This document shows positions 1 to 11,844 of a stretch of DNA of 64,000 nucleotides, piece after piece. The stretch is from Gemmatimonadota bacterium (GTDB lineage: Bacteria; Gemmatimonadota; Gemmatimonadetes; Gemmatimonadales; Gemmatimonadaceae): NCBI GenBank assembly GCA_016194585.1, contig JACQBG010000010.1, forward strand, positions 1 to 64,000, in the 5' to 3' direction. The number at the start of each line of letters is the position of its first letter. Position 1 is the stretch's first letter. The notes beneath the pieces were generated by a model, which had not been told where the DNA came from, made no database searches, and saw nothing but the letters and a program-made list of their open reading frames with translations. A program made the translations under genes and the position numbers.

Positions 1-18
1 GGCGTGGTGGCCGCATGA
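1..18 (+). CDS. 3' end of an upstream gene, probably purS (partial)
   Basis: Only the last six codons are present, reading G-V-V-A-A-stop. The TGA overlaps the purQ ATG as ATGA, so this frame is translationally coupled to purQ. The downstream PurL is the short form that needs a separate PurS subunit. PurS is therefore the expected neighbour, but too little sequence is visible to identify it. Confidence 0.35.
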   Translation, partial: GVVAA

Positions 19-707
19 AGGTCGGCGTCGTCCGGTTCCCGGGTTCGAACTGTGACGAGGACGCCGTCCTCGCCGTGGTGGAGCAGCTGCACGAGCGCGC
101 GATCCTGCTCTGGCACAAGGACCACGACCTGCAGGAGAGCGACGTCATCATCCTGCCGGGGGGCTTCAGCTACGGCGACTACCTCCGCGCCGGCGCCATC
201 GCGCGCTTCAGCCCGATCATGCAGGAGGTCGTCGCGCACGCGAAGCGTGGCGGTCCGGTGCTCGGCATCTGCAACGGATTCCAGATCGCCTGCGAGGCCG
301 GCCTGCTGCCGGGCGCGCTGATGCGCAACGAGAGCCTGCAGTTCCGTTCCATGCCGGTCACGGTCCGCGTGGAGCAGACGAACACCCGCTTCACCGCGGC
401 CGCGCGCCCGGGCCAGCGCCTCACCATGCCGATCGCGCACGGTGACGGCCGCTACAGCGACCACGACGCCGCGCTCGACCGGCTCGAGGGCGAGGGACAG
501 GTCGTCTTCCGCTACGTCGACGCGGAGGGGGACGCCACGCCGCAAGCGAACCCGAACGGCTCGCTCCGCAACATCGCCGGCGTCACGAACACGGCGCGCA
601 ACGTGGTCGGGCTCATGCCGCACCCCGAGCGCGCCGTCGACGCCCTGCTGAGTAGCACCGACGGGTTGGTGTTGTTCGAATCGATGCTCGCCGCCGTCCA
701 CGCCTGA
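15..707 (+). CDS. purQ: Phosphoribosylformylglycinamidine synthase, glutaminase subunit PurQ
   Basis: PurQ (230 aa) hydrolyses glutamine and passes ammonia to PurL in the fourth step of purine synthesis (FGAR to FGAM), in the cytoplasm. It is a class I glutamine amidotransferase: the nucleophile Cys86 lies in the GICNGFQ elbow and His203/Glu205 in PHPERA complete the triad. The N-terminus (VVRFPGSNCDED) is typical of stand-alone PurQ. The ATG overlaps the stop of the preceding frame, and purL and purF follow. Length and motifs are normal. Confidence 0.97.
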   Translation: MKVGVVRFPGSNCDEDAVLAVVEQLHERAILLWHKDHDLQESDVIILPGGFSYGDYLRAGAIARFSPIMQEVVAHAKRGGPVLGICNGFQIACEAGLLPGALMRNESLQFRSMPVTVRVEQTNTRFTAAARPGQRLTMPIAHGDGRYSDHDAALDRLEGEGQVVFRYVDAEGDATPQANPNGSLRNIAGVTNTARNVVGLMPHPERAVDALLSSTDGLVLFESMLAAVHA

Positions 708-718
708 CCGGAGTCCCC

Positions 719-1297
719 ATGCGACGTCTCGCCGCTCTGTTCCTCCTCTGCGCTGCCACCGCGCACGCGCAGGCTGTCATCGACCCGGGCATGTCGAAGT
801 CGCAGGTCATCGCGAAGTTGGGCGCGCCGCTCGCCGAGCGGACGTCGGCCACGCAGACCTTCCTCTTCTACAAGAACGGCGTGGAACGCCGCGCCGGCAT
901 GAACGACGTGGTGATCCTGCAGGGCGACAAGGTCGTCGACGCCGTGTTCCGCGCCAAGGGGCGCAGCTACTCCGGCCAGAGTTCGTCGCCCCGCGAAGTC
1001 TCGGCCGCCGCGGCGCGCAGCATCGGCCGTCAACGCCAGCCGGAACCGCCGGCCGCTCTGTCGCCGGCGCCGACGCCGACGCCGCCCGTGAAGAAGCCGG
1101 CTGCCCTCCCCGCCGAACGGGCGCAGGCCGAGGACGTCGCGCGCCCGATGCCGCCCGCGGGATCGGGGCAGCGCAACGCGCAGAAGGCCGCCGATGACGC
1201 GGCGGCCGCGAAGAAGGCGGCGGCGGCCGCCGCCGAGAAGAAGGCACCCGACGCGACGAAGCCCGACCCGAACGCTCCGCCCGCCAAGAAGCCCTGA
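719..1297 (+). CDS. Secreted BamE/SmpA-like protein with Ala/Pro/Lys-rich tail
   Basis: This 192-aa protein starts with a cleavable signal peptide (hydrophobic core, then AHAQA at about residues 14-19). Residues 20-80 contain [14 protein letters not shown] followed by a short beta-rich stretch ending in a 'GDKVVDAVF' strand. That pattern resembles the BamE (SmpA/OmlA) fold, in which a helix pair packs on a small sheet. Residues 100-192 are low-complexity Ala/Pro/Lys and probably disordered. A GGAG ribosome site sits 5 nt before the ATG. It lies inside the pur operon, between purQ and purL, with no obvious purine role. A periplasmic role is inferred; no lipobox cysteine is visible. Confidence 0.7.
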   Translation: MRRLAALFLLCAATAHAQAVIDPGMSKSQVIAKLGAPLAERTSATQTFLFYKNGVERRAGMNDVVILQGDKVVDAVFRAKGRSYSGQSSSPREVSAAAARSIGRQRQPEPPAALSPAPTPTPPVKKPAALPAERAQAEDVARPMPPAGSGQRNAQKAADDAAAAKKAAAAAAEKKAPDATKPDPNAPPAKKP

Positions 1298-1326
1298 CCG
1301 CCCCTCCTGCCCTGGATCGCATCTCC

Positions 1327-3633
1327 GTGACTGCCGTTCCCCGCCCTGGCGACCCCGTCATCACCCCGGCCCTCGTCGCCGAGCACGGGCTCACGCCGGA
1401 CGAGTACGACCGCCTCGTCAACATGCTCGGCCGCACGCCGACGTTCACCGAGCTCGGCGTCGTGAGCGCCCTCTGGAGCGAACACTGCTCCTATAAGCAC
1501 TCGCGCCCGGTGCTGCGCACGCTCCCCACCAAGGCGCCCTGGGTACTGCAGGGCCCCGGCGAGAACGCGGGGGTGATCAGCATCGGTGACGGACTCGCCG
1601 TCGCGTTCAAGATCGAGTCGCACAACCATCCGAGCGCCGTCGAGCCGTACCAGGGCGCGGCCACCGGCGTCGGCGGGATCCTGCGCGACGTATTCACGAT
1701 GGGCGCCCGGCCGATCGCGATGCTCAACTCGCTGCGGTTCGGTTCGCTCGACACGCCGCGGGTGCGATACCTGGTCGGCGGCGTCGTGAAGGGGATCGGC
1801 GACTACGGCAACTGCATGGGCGTGCCCACCGTCGCCGGGGACATCATGTTCGACCCCGCCTACGAAGGGAACCCGCTCGTGAACGCGATGTGCGTGGGAC
1901 TCCTCTGCGAGGACGACCTCATCCGCGCGAAGGCGGAGGGGATCGGCAATCCGATCATGGCGGTCGGCGCGCGCACGGGGCGCGACGGCATCCACGGCGC
2001 GAGCTTCGCGAGCGAGGACCTGTCGCACGAGAACGACGCGAAGCGCCCTCGCGTGCAGGTGGGCGACCCGTTCACGGAGAAGCTCCTCCTCGAGGCCACG
2101 CTCGAACTCATCGCCAGCGGCGACTGCGTGGCCGTGCAGGACATGGGGGCGGCCGGCCTCACGTCGAGCAGCGCCGAGATGGCCGAGCGCGGCGACGTCG
2201 GCGTGGTCATCGACACGACGAAGGTGCCGCAGCGCGAGACGGGGATGACGCCCTACGAGATCCTGCTCTCGGAATCGCAGGAGCGGATGCTCGTCGTCGC
2301 CAAGAAGGGGCGCGAGGACAACGTCCGCGCCATCCTCGCGAAGTGGGACCTCACCGCGGCGGTCATCGGCGAAGTCATCGCGGAGCCGGTCTATCGCGTG
2401 GTCGAGGGCGACCGCATCGTCGCCGAGTTCCCGGGCACGCGCCTCGTCACCGATTGCCCGCAGTACCATCCCGAGGCGAAGGAGAGCGAGGTCATCATCG
2501 CGCTGCGCCAGCGTGACGTGCACTTGGTCGCGGAGAAGCCTGAGGAATCCGATCCGATGTGGACGCTCACGCGCCTGCTCGAGTCGCCGACCATTGCCAG
2601 CAAGGAATGGATCCACCGGCAGTACGATTCCACCGTGCGCACCAACACGGTCGTCGGCCCCGGCGGCGGCGACGCGGCGGTGCTGCGCGTGCGTGGCACC
2701 ACAAAGGCGCTCGCCGTGAAGACCGACTGCAACGGCCGATACGTGTATCTCGACCCGCGCGTGGGGGGCCGCATCGCCGTGGCCGAGGCCGCGCGCAACG
2801 TGGCCTGCGTCGGCGCGAGGCCGCGCGCCGTCACCAACTGCCTCAACTTCGGCAATCCGAAGCGTCCCGAGATCTTCTTCCAGTTCCGCGAGGCCGTGGG
2901 CGGGATGGGCGACGCCTGCCGCGCGCTCGACACGCCGGTCACGGGGGGCAACGTCTCGCTCTACAACGAGAGCCCGCTCGGCGCCGTCTACCCCACGCCG
3001 ACGATCGGCATGGTGGGGCTCGTCGACGACGTCGCGAAGATCGCCCGCATGGCGTTCGCCGACGCCGACGACGCCATCGTGCTGTTGGGCGAGCCGACCG
3101 ACGAACTCGGCGCGAGCGAGTACCTCGCCTGGATCCACGGCATCGTCGCGGGCGCACCGCCACGTTGCGACCTCGAGCGCGAACGTGCGCTCATCGAGAC
3201 GCTGATCGAGACGATCGGCGCCGGGCTGGTGAAGTCGGCGCACGACTGCAGCGAAGGCGGACTCGCCGTGGCGCTGGCGGAGTGCGCGGTGAGCGACCGC
3301 GACGCGATGCGTGGCGCGAGCGTCGACCTCTCCGCGTGGGCTCTGCTGCCGCAGCGCGCGCTGCTGTTCGGCGAAGCGCAGGGTCGCGCCGTCGTGACGA
3401 CGAAGCACGTCGCGGAGCTGCTGGCCGTCGCGGCGCGCCACGGCGTGCCGGCGCAGCGCATCGGCACGGTATGCGAGGCGGGAGAAGGGCTCACCATCCG
3501 GATCGGCGACCGCCGGTCGCACAGCACGCTCGCGCCGCTGGCCGCGGCGTACCACGAGGCGATCCCGCGCGCGATGCGGCGGGCGCCGGCAGAGACGGTG
3601 ACGAGCGACGTCGCCGCGGGAGTCGCGGACTGA
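1327..3633 (+). CDS. purL: Phosphoribosylformylglycinamidine synthase subunit PurL
   Basis: PurL (768 aa) is the ATP-dependent synthetase subunit converting FGAR to FGAM with ammonia from PurQ. It is the small, Bacillus-type PurL with two tandem AIRS-like halves, not the ~1300-aa fused enzyme. Recognisable blocks include [12 protein letters not shown] near the N-terminus, [10 protein letters not shown] in the ATP/FGAR site, and [10 protein letters not shown] in the second half. It starts at GTG; the stop overlaps the purF start as TGATG, so purF is translationally coupled. Nothing unusual is seen. Confidence 0.97.
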   Translation: MTAVPRPGDPVITPALVAEHGLTPDEYDRLVNMLGRTPTFTELGVVSALWSEHCSYKHSRPVLRTLPTKAPWVLQGPGENAGVISIGDGLAVAFKIESHNHPSAVEPYQGAATGVGGILRDVFTMGARPIAMLNSLRFGSLDTPRVRYLVGGVVKGIGDYGNCMGVPTVAGDIMFDPAYEGNPLVNAMCVGLLCEDDLIRAKAEGIGNPIMAVGARTGRDGIHGASFASEDLSHENDAKRPRVQVGDPFTEKLLLEATLELIASGDCVAVQDMGAAGLTSSSAEMAERGDVGVVIDTTKVPQRETGMTPYEILLSESQERMLVVAKKGREDNVRAILAKWDLTAAVIGEVIAEPVYRVVEGDRIVAEFPGTRLVTDCPQYHPEAKESEVIIALRQRDVHLVAEKPEESDPMWTLTRLLESPTIASKEWIHRQYDSTVRTNTVVGPGGGDAAVLRVRGTTKALAVKTDCNGRYVYLDPRVGGRIAVAEAARNVACVGARPRAVTNCLNFGNPKRPEIFFQFREAVGGMGDACRALDTPVTGGNVSLYNESPLGAVYPTPTIGMVGLVDDVAKIARMAFADADDAIVLLGEPTDELGASEYLAWIHGIVAGAPPRCDLERERALIETLIETIGAGLVKSAHDCSEGGLAVALAECAVSDRDAMRGASVDLSAWALLPQRALLFGEAQGRAVVTTKHVAELLAVAARHGVPAQRIGTVCEAGEGLTIRIGDRRSHSTLAPLAAAYHEAIPRAMRRAPAETVTSDVAAGVAD

Positions 3634-5009
3634 TGTGCGGAATCTTCGGAGTGGCCGGCAAACCGGACGCCGCCCGGCTCGTGAACCTCGGGCTCTACTC
3701 GCTCCAACACCGCGGCCAGGAGTCCGCGGGGATCGTCGCCGTCGGCGACGGTGAGGCGCACGGGTATCGCGCCATGGGGCTGGTCGGCGAGCACTTCGAC
3801 GCCGAGCGCGTCGCGCAACTCCCCGGCACCACCGCCATCGGCCACACCCGCTACTCCACGGCCGGCAGCTCGACCATCGAGAACGCCCAACCCGCGCTCG
3901 TGAACTTCAAGAGCGGGCACATCGCGCTGGCCCACAATGGCAACCTGACGAACGCGACGGAGATCCGCGAACGGCTCGAAGCCTACGGCTCGATCTTCAG
4001 CTCGACGATGGACAGCGAGGTCATCGTGCACCGCCTCGCGCGGTCGATGGCCACGAAACCGGAGGAGCAGTTAGCCGAGGCCCTGCAGGGGGTCGAAGGC
4101 GCCTATTCGCTGCTCATCCTGATCAACGAGACGCTGCTCGCGGCGCGCGACCCCAACGGGTGGCGGCCGCTCGTGATGGGAAAGCTCGGCGACGCCGTCG
4201 TGTTCGCATCGGAGACCTGTGCGCTCGACATCGTCGGCGCCACGCTCGAGCGCGAGGTGCTGCCGGGCGAGATCATCGCGGTCGACAAGGAGGGCGTGCG
4301 CAGCCTGCAGCTGCCGCCGGCGAAGGAACTGCATCGTTGCGTGTTCGAGCATGTGTACTTCGCGCGTCCCGACAGCCAGGTCTTCGGCGGTTCCGTCGAC
4401 CGGGCCCGCCGGAACCTCGGCCGCCGGCTCGCCGAGGAGCATCCCGCGCCGGGCGCCGATTTCGTGTTCGCCGTGCCCGACTCGTCGAACGCCGCCGCCC
4501 TCGGCTACGCCGAAGCCAGCGGGCTCCGTCTCGAGCATGCGCTCATCCGCAACCACTACGTCGGCCGCACGTTCATCCAGCCGACGCAGGAAGGACGCGA
4601 CGCGAAAGTGCGCGTGAAGTACAACGCGGTGCGGGACGTGCTCGACGGCAAGAGCGTCGTGATGGTCGACGACTCGATCGTGCGCGGCACGACGACGCGC
4701 GGCCTCGTCTCGCTCATCCGGGGCGCAGGCGCGCGCGAGGTGCACATGCGCGTCGCCTCGCCGCCCATCACGCATCCGTGCTGGTATGGCATCGACACCC
4801 CGGAGCGCGACCAGCTCATCGCCGCGCGCATGAGCGTGGAGGAGATCGGGCGGCACATCGGCGTCGATTCCCTCGGCTACATCTCGCGGGAAGGGATGCT
4901 CGGCGCGGTACCCGGCGGACCGACCGGATTCTGTCACGCGTGCTTCAGCGGCGAATATCCCACGCGTCCGCCGACGATCCTCAAGAAGAACCGGCTCGGC
5001 GGCAGTTGA
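3633..5009 (+). CDS. purF: Amidophosphoribosyltransferase PurF
   Basis: PurF (458 aa) makes 5-phosphoribosylamine from PRPP and glutamine, the first committed step of purine synthesis. The ATG is chosen because it gives MCGIFGV directly, so removal of Met exposes the catalytic Cys; the Bacillus-type propeptide is absent. The PRPP-binding signature VMVDDSIVRGTT is present. Cysteines in LHRCVFEH, HPCWYGID and the terminal FCHACFSG match the four ligands of the [4Fe-4S] cluster in B. subtilis-type PurF, implying an oxygen-sensitive, cluster-bearing enzyme. It is the last gene of the operon, with a hairpin at its stop. Confidence 0.96.
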   Translation: MCGIFGVAGKPDAARLVNLGLYSLQHRGQESAGIVAVGDGEAHGYRAMGLVGEHFDAERVAQLPGTTAIGHTRYSTAGSSTIENAQPALVNFKSGHIALAHNGNLTNATEIRERLEAYGSIFSSTMDSEVIVHRLARSMATKPEEQLAEALQGVEGAYSLLILINETLLAARDPNGWRPLVMGKLGDAVVFASETCALDIVGATLEREVLPGEIIAVDKEGVRSLQLPPAKELHRCVFEHVYFARPDSQVFGGSVDRARRNLGRRLAEEHPAPGADFVFAVPDSSNAAALGYAEASGLRLEHALIRNHYVGRTFIQPTQEGRDAKVRVKYNAVRDVLDGKSVVMVDDSIVRGTTTRGLVSLIRGAGAREVHMRVASPPITHPCWYGIDTPERDQLIAARMSVEEIGRHIGVDSLGYISREGMLGAVPGGPTGFCHACFSGEYPTRPPTILKKNRLGGS

Positions 5010-5047
5010 ACCGACCGGCGGGGGCCGACCGGCCCCCGCATCGGTTC
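5008..5047. terminator. Hairpin terminator between purF and the OCD gene
   Basis: GAACCGA (5008-5014) pairs with TCGGTTC (5041-5047), and an inner GC-rich stem (about 5017-5026 with 5031-5039) closes a short loop. It overlaps the purF stop and lies between converging genes, so it can serve both strands. No U-tract is present. Confidence 0.6.
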
Positions 5048-5054
5048 AGGTCGG

Positions 5055-6068
5055 CTAGTGGCCGGCGCGCAGTCCGCCGAACGCCATCGAGGTGCCCGCC
5101 CCGGCGGCGCTCGCCTTCTCGAACACGTGGCGCACCGCCGCGACGTCCTCGACGGCGAGGCCAAGCGACTTGAACAGGGTGACGTCACCCGGCGACGTCC
5201 GTCCGCGCTGGCGGCCGAGCAGCAGGTCACCGAGCTCGCCGAGGATGTGCGCGTCGGTGATGCGCCCTTCGGCGCGCGGCACGAGGAAATCCCCAGACTC
5301 GTTCAGCGTCGACTCGCGGCGGTCGACGAACAGCCGCGACCGCGCCACCGCATCGGAATCGAGCTCCCGCGCCGCCGGGAGCGAGGCACCCACGGCGTTG
5401 ACGTGCGCCCCCGGCGCGAGCCACGCGCCCTCGAGGATGGGCGTGCGTGCTGCCGTGATCGTGCAGACGATGTCGGCGCCGTCCACGGCGTCACGCGCAC
5501 TCCCGCAGACCACGACCTCACCCTCGAACCTGGCCCGCGCCTGTTCCGCGAACGCGCTCGCGCGCTCCCCAGACCGGCTCCACACGCGCACGCGGCGGAT
5601 CGGCCGCACGGCACGCACCGCGTCGAGATGCGGCATCGCGAGCACCCCCGCGCCGAGCAACGCGAGCTCCGCCGCGTCCTCGTTCGCGAGGAGCCGCGTC
5701 GCCAGGCCGGACACCGCGGCCGTACGGATGGCAGTGATCGACGACGCATCGGCGATCGCCTGCAGCCGGCCATGCTCGGCATCGAAGAGCAGCACGACGC
5801 CGATGTGCGAATCGAACGGTGTGCGGTCGTTGCCGGGAAAGACCGTGATGATCTTGGCGCCAAGCGCCGCGTCGCCGCCGCGCCCGAGGATGGCCGGCAT
5901 CGCCGCGAACGCGTTCGGGGTGCCGTCGAGACGCATCACCGTGCGCAGCGGAAGCACGGCGGCGCCCTCGGCCACGGTCCGCAGGGCGGCCGCCATCACC
6001 TCGATGCACTCCGGCATCGGAAGGAACCGGGCGACGTCACGGTCGGAGAGCAGGAGCGTCGAGGTCAT
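5055..6068 (-). CDS. Ornithine cyclodeaminase / mu-crystallin family dehydrogenase
   Basis: This 337-aa protein belongs to the OCD/mu-crystallin family of NAD(P)-dependent enzymes acting on amino or imino acids (ornithine cyclodeaminase, alanine dehydrogenase, ketimine reductase). Visible features are the substrate-side block GAKIITVFPGN, the Rossmann motif GAGVLAMPHLDA and the following VWSRSGERA stretch. Substrate cannot be assigned from sequence. Its ATG overlaps the TGA of the upstream hybrid kinase (ATGA), so the two are probably co-translated, an odd pairing of sensor and metabolic enzyme. Confidence 0.85.
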   Translation of the reverse strand: MTSTLLLSDRDVARFLPMPECIEVMAAALRTVAEGAAVLPLRTVMRLDGTPNAFAAMPAILGRGGDAALGAKIITVFPGNDRTPFDSHIGVVLLFDAEHGRLQAIADASSITAIRTAAVSGLATRLLANEDAAELALLGAGVLAMPHLDAVRAVRPIRRVRVWSRSGERASAFAEQARARFEGEVVVCGSARDAVDGADIVCTITAARTPILEGAWLAPGAHVNAVGASLPAARELDSDAVARSRLFVDRRESTLNESGDFLVPRAEGRITDAHILGELGDLLLGRQRGRTSPGDVTLFKSLGLAVEDVAAVRHVFEKASAAGAGTSMAFGGLRAGH

Positions 6069-8584
6069 CCGTCGAGTATCGCCCGCACGCGCGCCAGCAG
6101 TTGCCCCGAGGTGAACGGTTTCGCGAGGAACTGCACGCCCTCGTCGAGGATCCCGTGGTGCACGATCGCGTCCTCGGCGTAGCCCGACACGAAGAGCACC
6201 TTGAGGTGCGGCGCCCGCGCGAGGAGCCGGTCGGCGACCTCACGCCCGTTCAGCTCGGGAAGCACGACGTCCGTCACCAGCAGCGACGCCGCGGAGAGCA
6301 GTTCGGCGGGCATCTCCACCGCGCTGCGGCCGTCGCCGTAGGCATGCACCTGGTACCCCTGCCGTTCGAGGATCCGCACGTTGAGCGCGCGCAACGCCGC
6401 GTCATCCTCCACGAGGAGGATCGACTCCGCCCCGCGCGTCGACGGCAGCGCCGTGACCACCGCGTGCTCGGCGGTCGTCGCGCTGCGATCGCGCGGCAGG
6501 TACACGCGGAACGTCGAGCCGATGCCGACCTCCGAATACACCGAGATCGCGCCGCCCGCCTGCCGTACGACGCCCTCGACGGTGGAGAGACCGAGTCCCG
6601 TGCCGCGGCCGGGCTCCTTGGTGCTGAAGAAGGGCTCGAACAGGCGATCCATCACGTCGGCTGCGATACCGACCCCGGTGTCGGAGACGGAGAGTTGCAC
6701 GTACTCGCCGGGCGCCACGTCGCGGCGCATCGCGTCGCTCTCGGCGATGGTCACGTTCTCGCCGGCGATCACGAGCCGGCCACCGCGCGGCATCGCGTCG
6801 CGCGAGTTGACGGCGAGGTTCATCACCACCTGCTCCAACTGCCCCGGATCGGCCCGCACCGGCCAGAGCGACGAGGGCATCTCGATCTGAAGCGCCACAT
6901 CCTCGCCGATGATCCGGAGGAGCAGCGACTTCAGCCCCTCGAGCAGTTGGTCGAGACGCACGCGGCGCGGTTCGATCACCTGCCGGCGCGCATAGGCGAG
7001 CAGCTGCCGCGTGAGCGCGGCCCCACGCTCTCCCGACTTGCGGATCTCATCGAGGTCCCCGGTGGGCACGCCGCGGTCGGCGAACTCCGCCTTCGCCAGT
7101 TCCGCGTACCCCACGATCGCCGTGATGATGTTGTTGAAGTCGTGCGCGACGCCCCCCGCCAGCCGGCCGACGGTCTCGAGGCGGCGCGCGCGCGCCTCCG
7201 ATTGCTCGCGCTGCCGCCGCTCGTCGAGGCTCCTGATAGTCATGTAAGCGCCGACGACGTTCCCCTCCGGCGAGCGGATCGGCGCGAAGGTCACGTCGAA
7301 CTCCCGGTCCCCGCGTTCGTCCTCCGAGCGCCAGACGCGCGTCGCCCCCTCGCCCGCGAGGGCGCGACGCCAGAGGTACGCGGCCTCTGCGGAGACACCG
7401 CGCGGCCCGGTGCCGATCGCTTCGACCACCGTGCCGAACGCGGGAGCCGCACCGTGCAGCCGCTCGGCGTCCTGCAGCCAGCCGCGATTGGCGAGGACGA
7501 GGCGCCCTTCACGGTCGACCACGGCGAGCCGCTCCTCCATCCCCTCGAACAGCACGCGGAACCGCGCCGATGCGTCGCGGAGGTCGTGCACGGCGGCCTC
7601 GAGGAGTTCCGTGGCGCGCCGGCGCTCCCGCGTCAACGTGCCCAGCATGAGGGCGGAGATCGACGCGAGCCCCACGAAGAACTGCGAGATCCACTGGCGG
7701 TCGGACTCCTCGTACCCGAGCGCGGCGATCGGCCCGCGCTGGTTCTCCGTGAAGACGCCGACCAGCACGCTGAGCACGAGCGAACCGGCGGCCGCGCCGA
7801 CGACGCCGAAGCGAAGTCCCAGCCAGATGAGCGGCGGAACGACGAGGAAGCTCAGCGCGACGAACGGCGAGTGCACGTCGACCCGCTGCCCGAAGAGCGC
7901 GACCGTGAGGCCCACCAGGAGGCCCATCAGCGCCAGCGCCTGCACCCAGGCGCTCCGCTCCGTGATCTCGGTATCCAGCGACCGCGCGATCACCATCGGC
8001 GAAAGGACGATGATGCCGACCAGATCGGCCTCGAGCCACTGCGCGAGCCCCAACGACCAGGCGCCGCGCCCCGCCAACGTGAGTTCCGCATATCCCGCGA
8101 CCGAGCCGGCGGTGAGGGTCGCGACGACGGCCGAGAACACGAAGACTCCGAGCCCACCCACGTCGTCGAGCGCCGGCGGTTGGCGGCGCGTCAGCGCCCG
8201 CGCCAGCAACCCACCGATCAGTCCCTCCGCGGCGATGCAGAACGCATAGACCGCGTACAGCTCGACGTTCTGGATCTTGCCGAACGTCTTCTCCGACGCG
8301 AACTCCGTCGCGAACACCGCGACGAACACCAACAGCCGCTGCCAGCGTCCGCGAGCGCGGTACTGGAGTCCGAACCCCACGCCGGCCGGCAGCCAGATCG
8401 GCACCAGCGTGGCGATCGTGTCGCGGAGATAGCCGAGCGTCGCGGCGCCGAAGCCCAGATACAACGCCATCCACGCCGCCAACTCGAGCGGACGGAGCGG
8501 CTCGTCGGCGGTCGCCGTCTGATCGATGGTGGTTCCGGGCACGCCTATAGTTTCGGCACCGACGAGCCGGGCGCAAGGTGACAC
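6065..8584 (-). CDS. MASE1-containing hybrid sensor histidine kinase
   Basis: This 839-aa protein has domains in order: MASE1 membrane sensor with about eight helices (about 32-318), PAS-like domain (about 338-450), HisKA with phospho-acceptor His481 in GGVAHDFNN, HATPase_c (N-box Asn593, DTGVGI at 635-640, GTGLGLS at about 661), and a C-terminal receiver (about 720-839) whose acceptor Asp772 lies in VTDVVLP. No DNA-binding output domain is present, so signalling probably continues by phosphotransfer to another protein. The stimulus is unknown. The start used is the farthest upstream; a start a few codons later is possible. It overlaps the downstream OCD-family gene by 4 bp. Confidence 0.9.
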   Translation of the reverse strand: MSPCARLVGAETIGVPGTTIDQTATADEPLRPLELAAWMALYLGFGAATLGYLRDTIATLVPIWLPAGVGFGLQYRARGRWQRLLVFVAVFATEFASEKTFGKIQNVELYAVYAFCIAAEGLIGGLLARALTRRQPPALDDVGGLGVFVFSAVVATLTAGSVAGYAELTLAGRGAWSLGLAQWLEADLVGIIVLSPMVIARSLDTEITERSAWVQALALMGLLVGLTVALFGQRVDVHSPFVALSFLVVPPLIWLGLRFGVVGAAAGSLVLSVLVGVFTENQRGPIAALGYEESDRQWISQFFVGLASISALMLGTLTRERRRATELLEAAVHDLRDASARFRVLFEGMEERLAVVDREGRLVLANRGWLQDAERLHGAAPAFGTVVEAIGTGPRGVSAEAAYLWRRALAGEGATRVWRSEDERGDREFDVTFAPIRSPEGNVVGAYMTIRSLDERRQREQSEARARRLETVGRLAGGVAHDFNNIITAIVGYAELAKAEFADRGVPTGDLDEIRKSGERGAALTRQLLAYARRQVIEPRRVRLDQLLEGLKSLLLRIIGEDVALQIEMPSSLWPVRADPGQLEQVVMNLAVNSRDAMPRGGRLVIAGENVTIAESDAMRRDVAPGEYVQLSVSDTGVGIAADVMDRLFEPFFSTKEPGRGTGLGLSTVEGVVRQAGGAISVYSEVGIGSTFRVYLPRDRSATTAEHAVVTALPSTRGAESILLVEDDAALRALNVRILERQGYQVHAYGDGRSAVEMPAELLSAASLLVTDVVLPELNGREVADRLLARAPHLKVLFVSGYAEDAIVHHGILDEGVQFLAKPFTSGQLLARVRAILDG

Positions 8585-8712
8585 GCAGTCACGAATTCGC
8601 CGAAAGCGCCGGGCCCCGCCGAACGCCGGGCGGCGGATGCGGCATTTCCCTGACGAACCCGCCTCGGTGCGACGCCTAGATTGGCTCCGAAACCAACCCG
8701 GGGACCTTCGCG

Positions 8713-11373
<2,661 letters not shown>

Positions 11374-11477
11374 CGCCGCGGGACGGGGGGCGAGTCGCGT
11401 TCGAAGCGATGGCGGCGCTCGACTGGCGCCGTGGAGCGCTCGCGCGGCCGCACGCGCCCGAGCGCGGTCAGAGGCTC

Positions 11478-11509
11478 TTGACGCATCAACATATTTATAT
11501 ATGTTGATG
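11478..11509 (+). promoter_or_regulatory. arsR promoter inside an 11-bp-arm palindrome (ArsR operator)
   Basis: A perfect inverted repeat, CATCAACATAT (11484-11494) and ATATGTTGATG (11499-11509), sits 2 bp before the arsR ATG. It is the typical AT-rich ArsR/SmtB-type operator. A promoter overlaps it: -35 TTGACG at 11478-11483, 16-bp spacer, -10 TATGTT at 11500-11505. The predicted start site is 11512, the A of the ATG, so the mRNA would be leaderless. Bound ArsR would block the -10 directly. Confidence 0.8.
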
Positions 11510-11511
11510 TC

Positions 11512-11844
11512 ATGTCCACCGCGACCCTACTCCCGGATGCGGCGCCGGAACTGACCGCCGCGCGGTTCCAGGCACTCTCTGACCCGACCCGCATCCGCAT
11601 CCTGCACCTCCTTCGCGACGGCGAACACTGCGTCTGCGACCTGCAGGCCGCCCTCGATATCGCCCAACCCCTGCTCTCCTTCCATCTGAAGGCGCTGCGC
11701 GACGCCGAGTTCGTCAGCTGGCGCAAGCAGGGGCGGTGGGCCTACTACGCGCTGCGCGCCGAGACCCTGCGCGCGGCGCACGACGACGTGGCCCGCCTGC
11801 GCGCGCCCATCACCCGCACCCTTCCCGTGAGCTGCTGCGAATGA
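11512..11844 (+). CDS. arsR: ArsR-family arsenite-responsive repressor
   Basis: This 110-aa winged-helix repressor heads the arsenic operon. The helix-turn-helix covers about residues 40-75. Cys40 and Cys42 in HCVCDLQ match the arsenite-sensing CVCDLC motif of E. coli ArsR, except that the third Cys is Gln45; two thiolates can suffice for sensing in this family. A further Cys108-Cys109 pair lies at the C-terminus and could also bind metalloid. It probably binds the palindrome at its own promoter and releases on As(III) or Sb(III). The stop overlaps arsM by ATGA. Confidence 0.93.
   Translation: MSTATLLPDAAPELTAARFQALSDPTRIRILHLLRDGEHCVCDLQAALDIAQPLLSFHLKALRDAEFVSWRKQGRWAYYALRAETLRAAHDDVARLRAPITRTLPVSCCE

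Noticed and set aside
1030-3555. Long minus-strand open frame (841 codons) opposite purL
   Set aside because: It is Arg/Asp/His-rich without any motif and mirrors purL codon structure, as expected for antisense frames in high-GC DNA.
6101-8581. Long plus-strand open frame opposite the hybrid kinase
   Set aside because: Compositionally typical antisense shadow; the minus-strand reading contains all kinase motifs.
11396-11420. GTTCGAA as a tRNA T-loop
   Set aside because: No acceptor, D or anticodon arms can be drawn around it.
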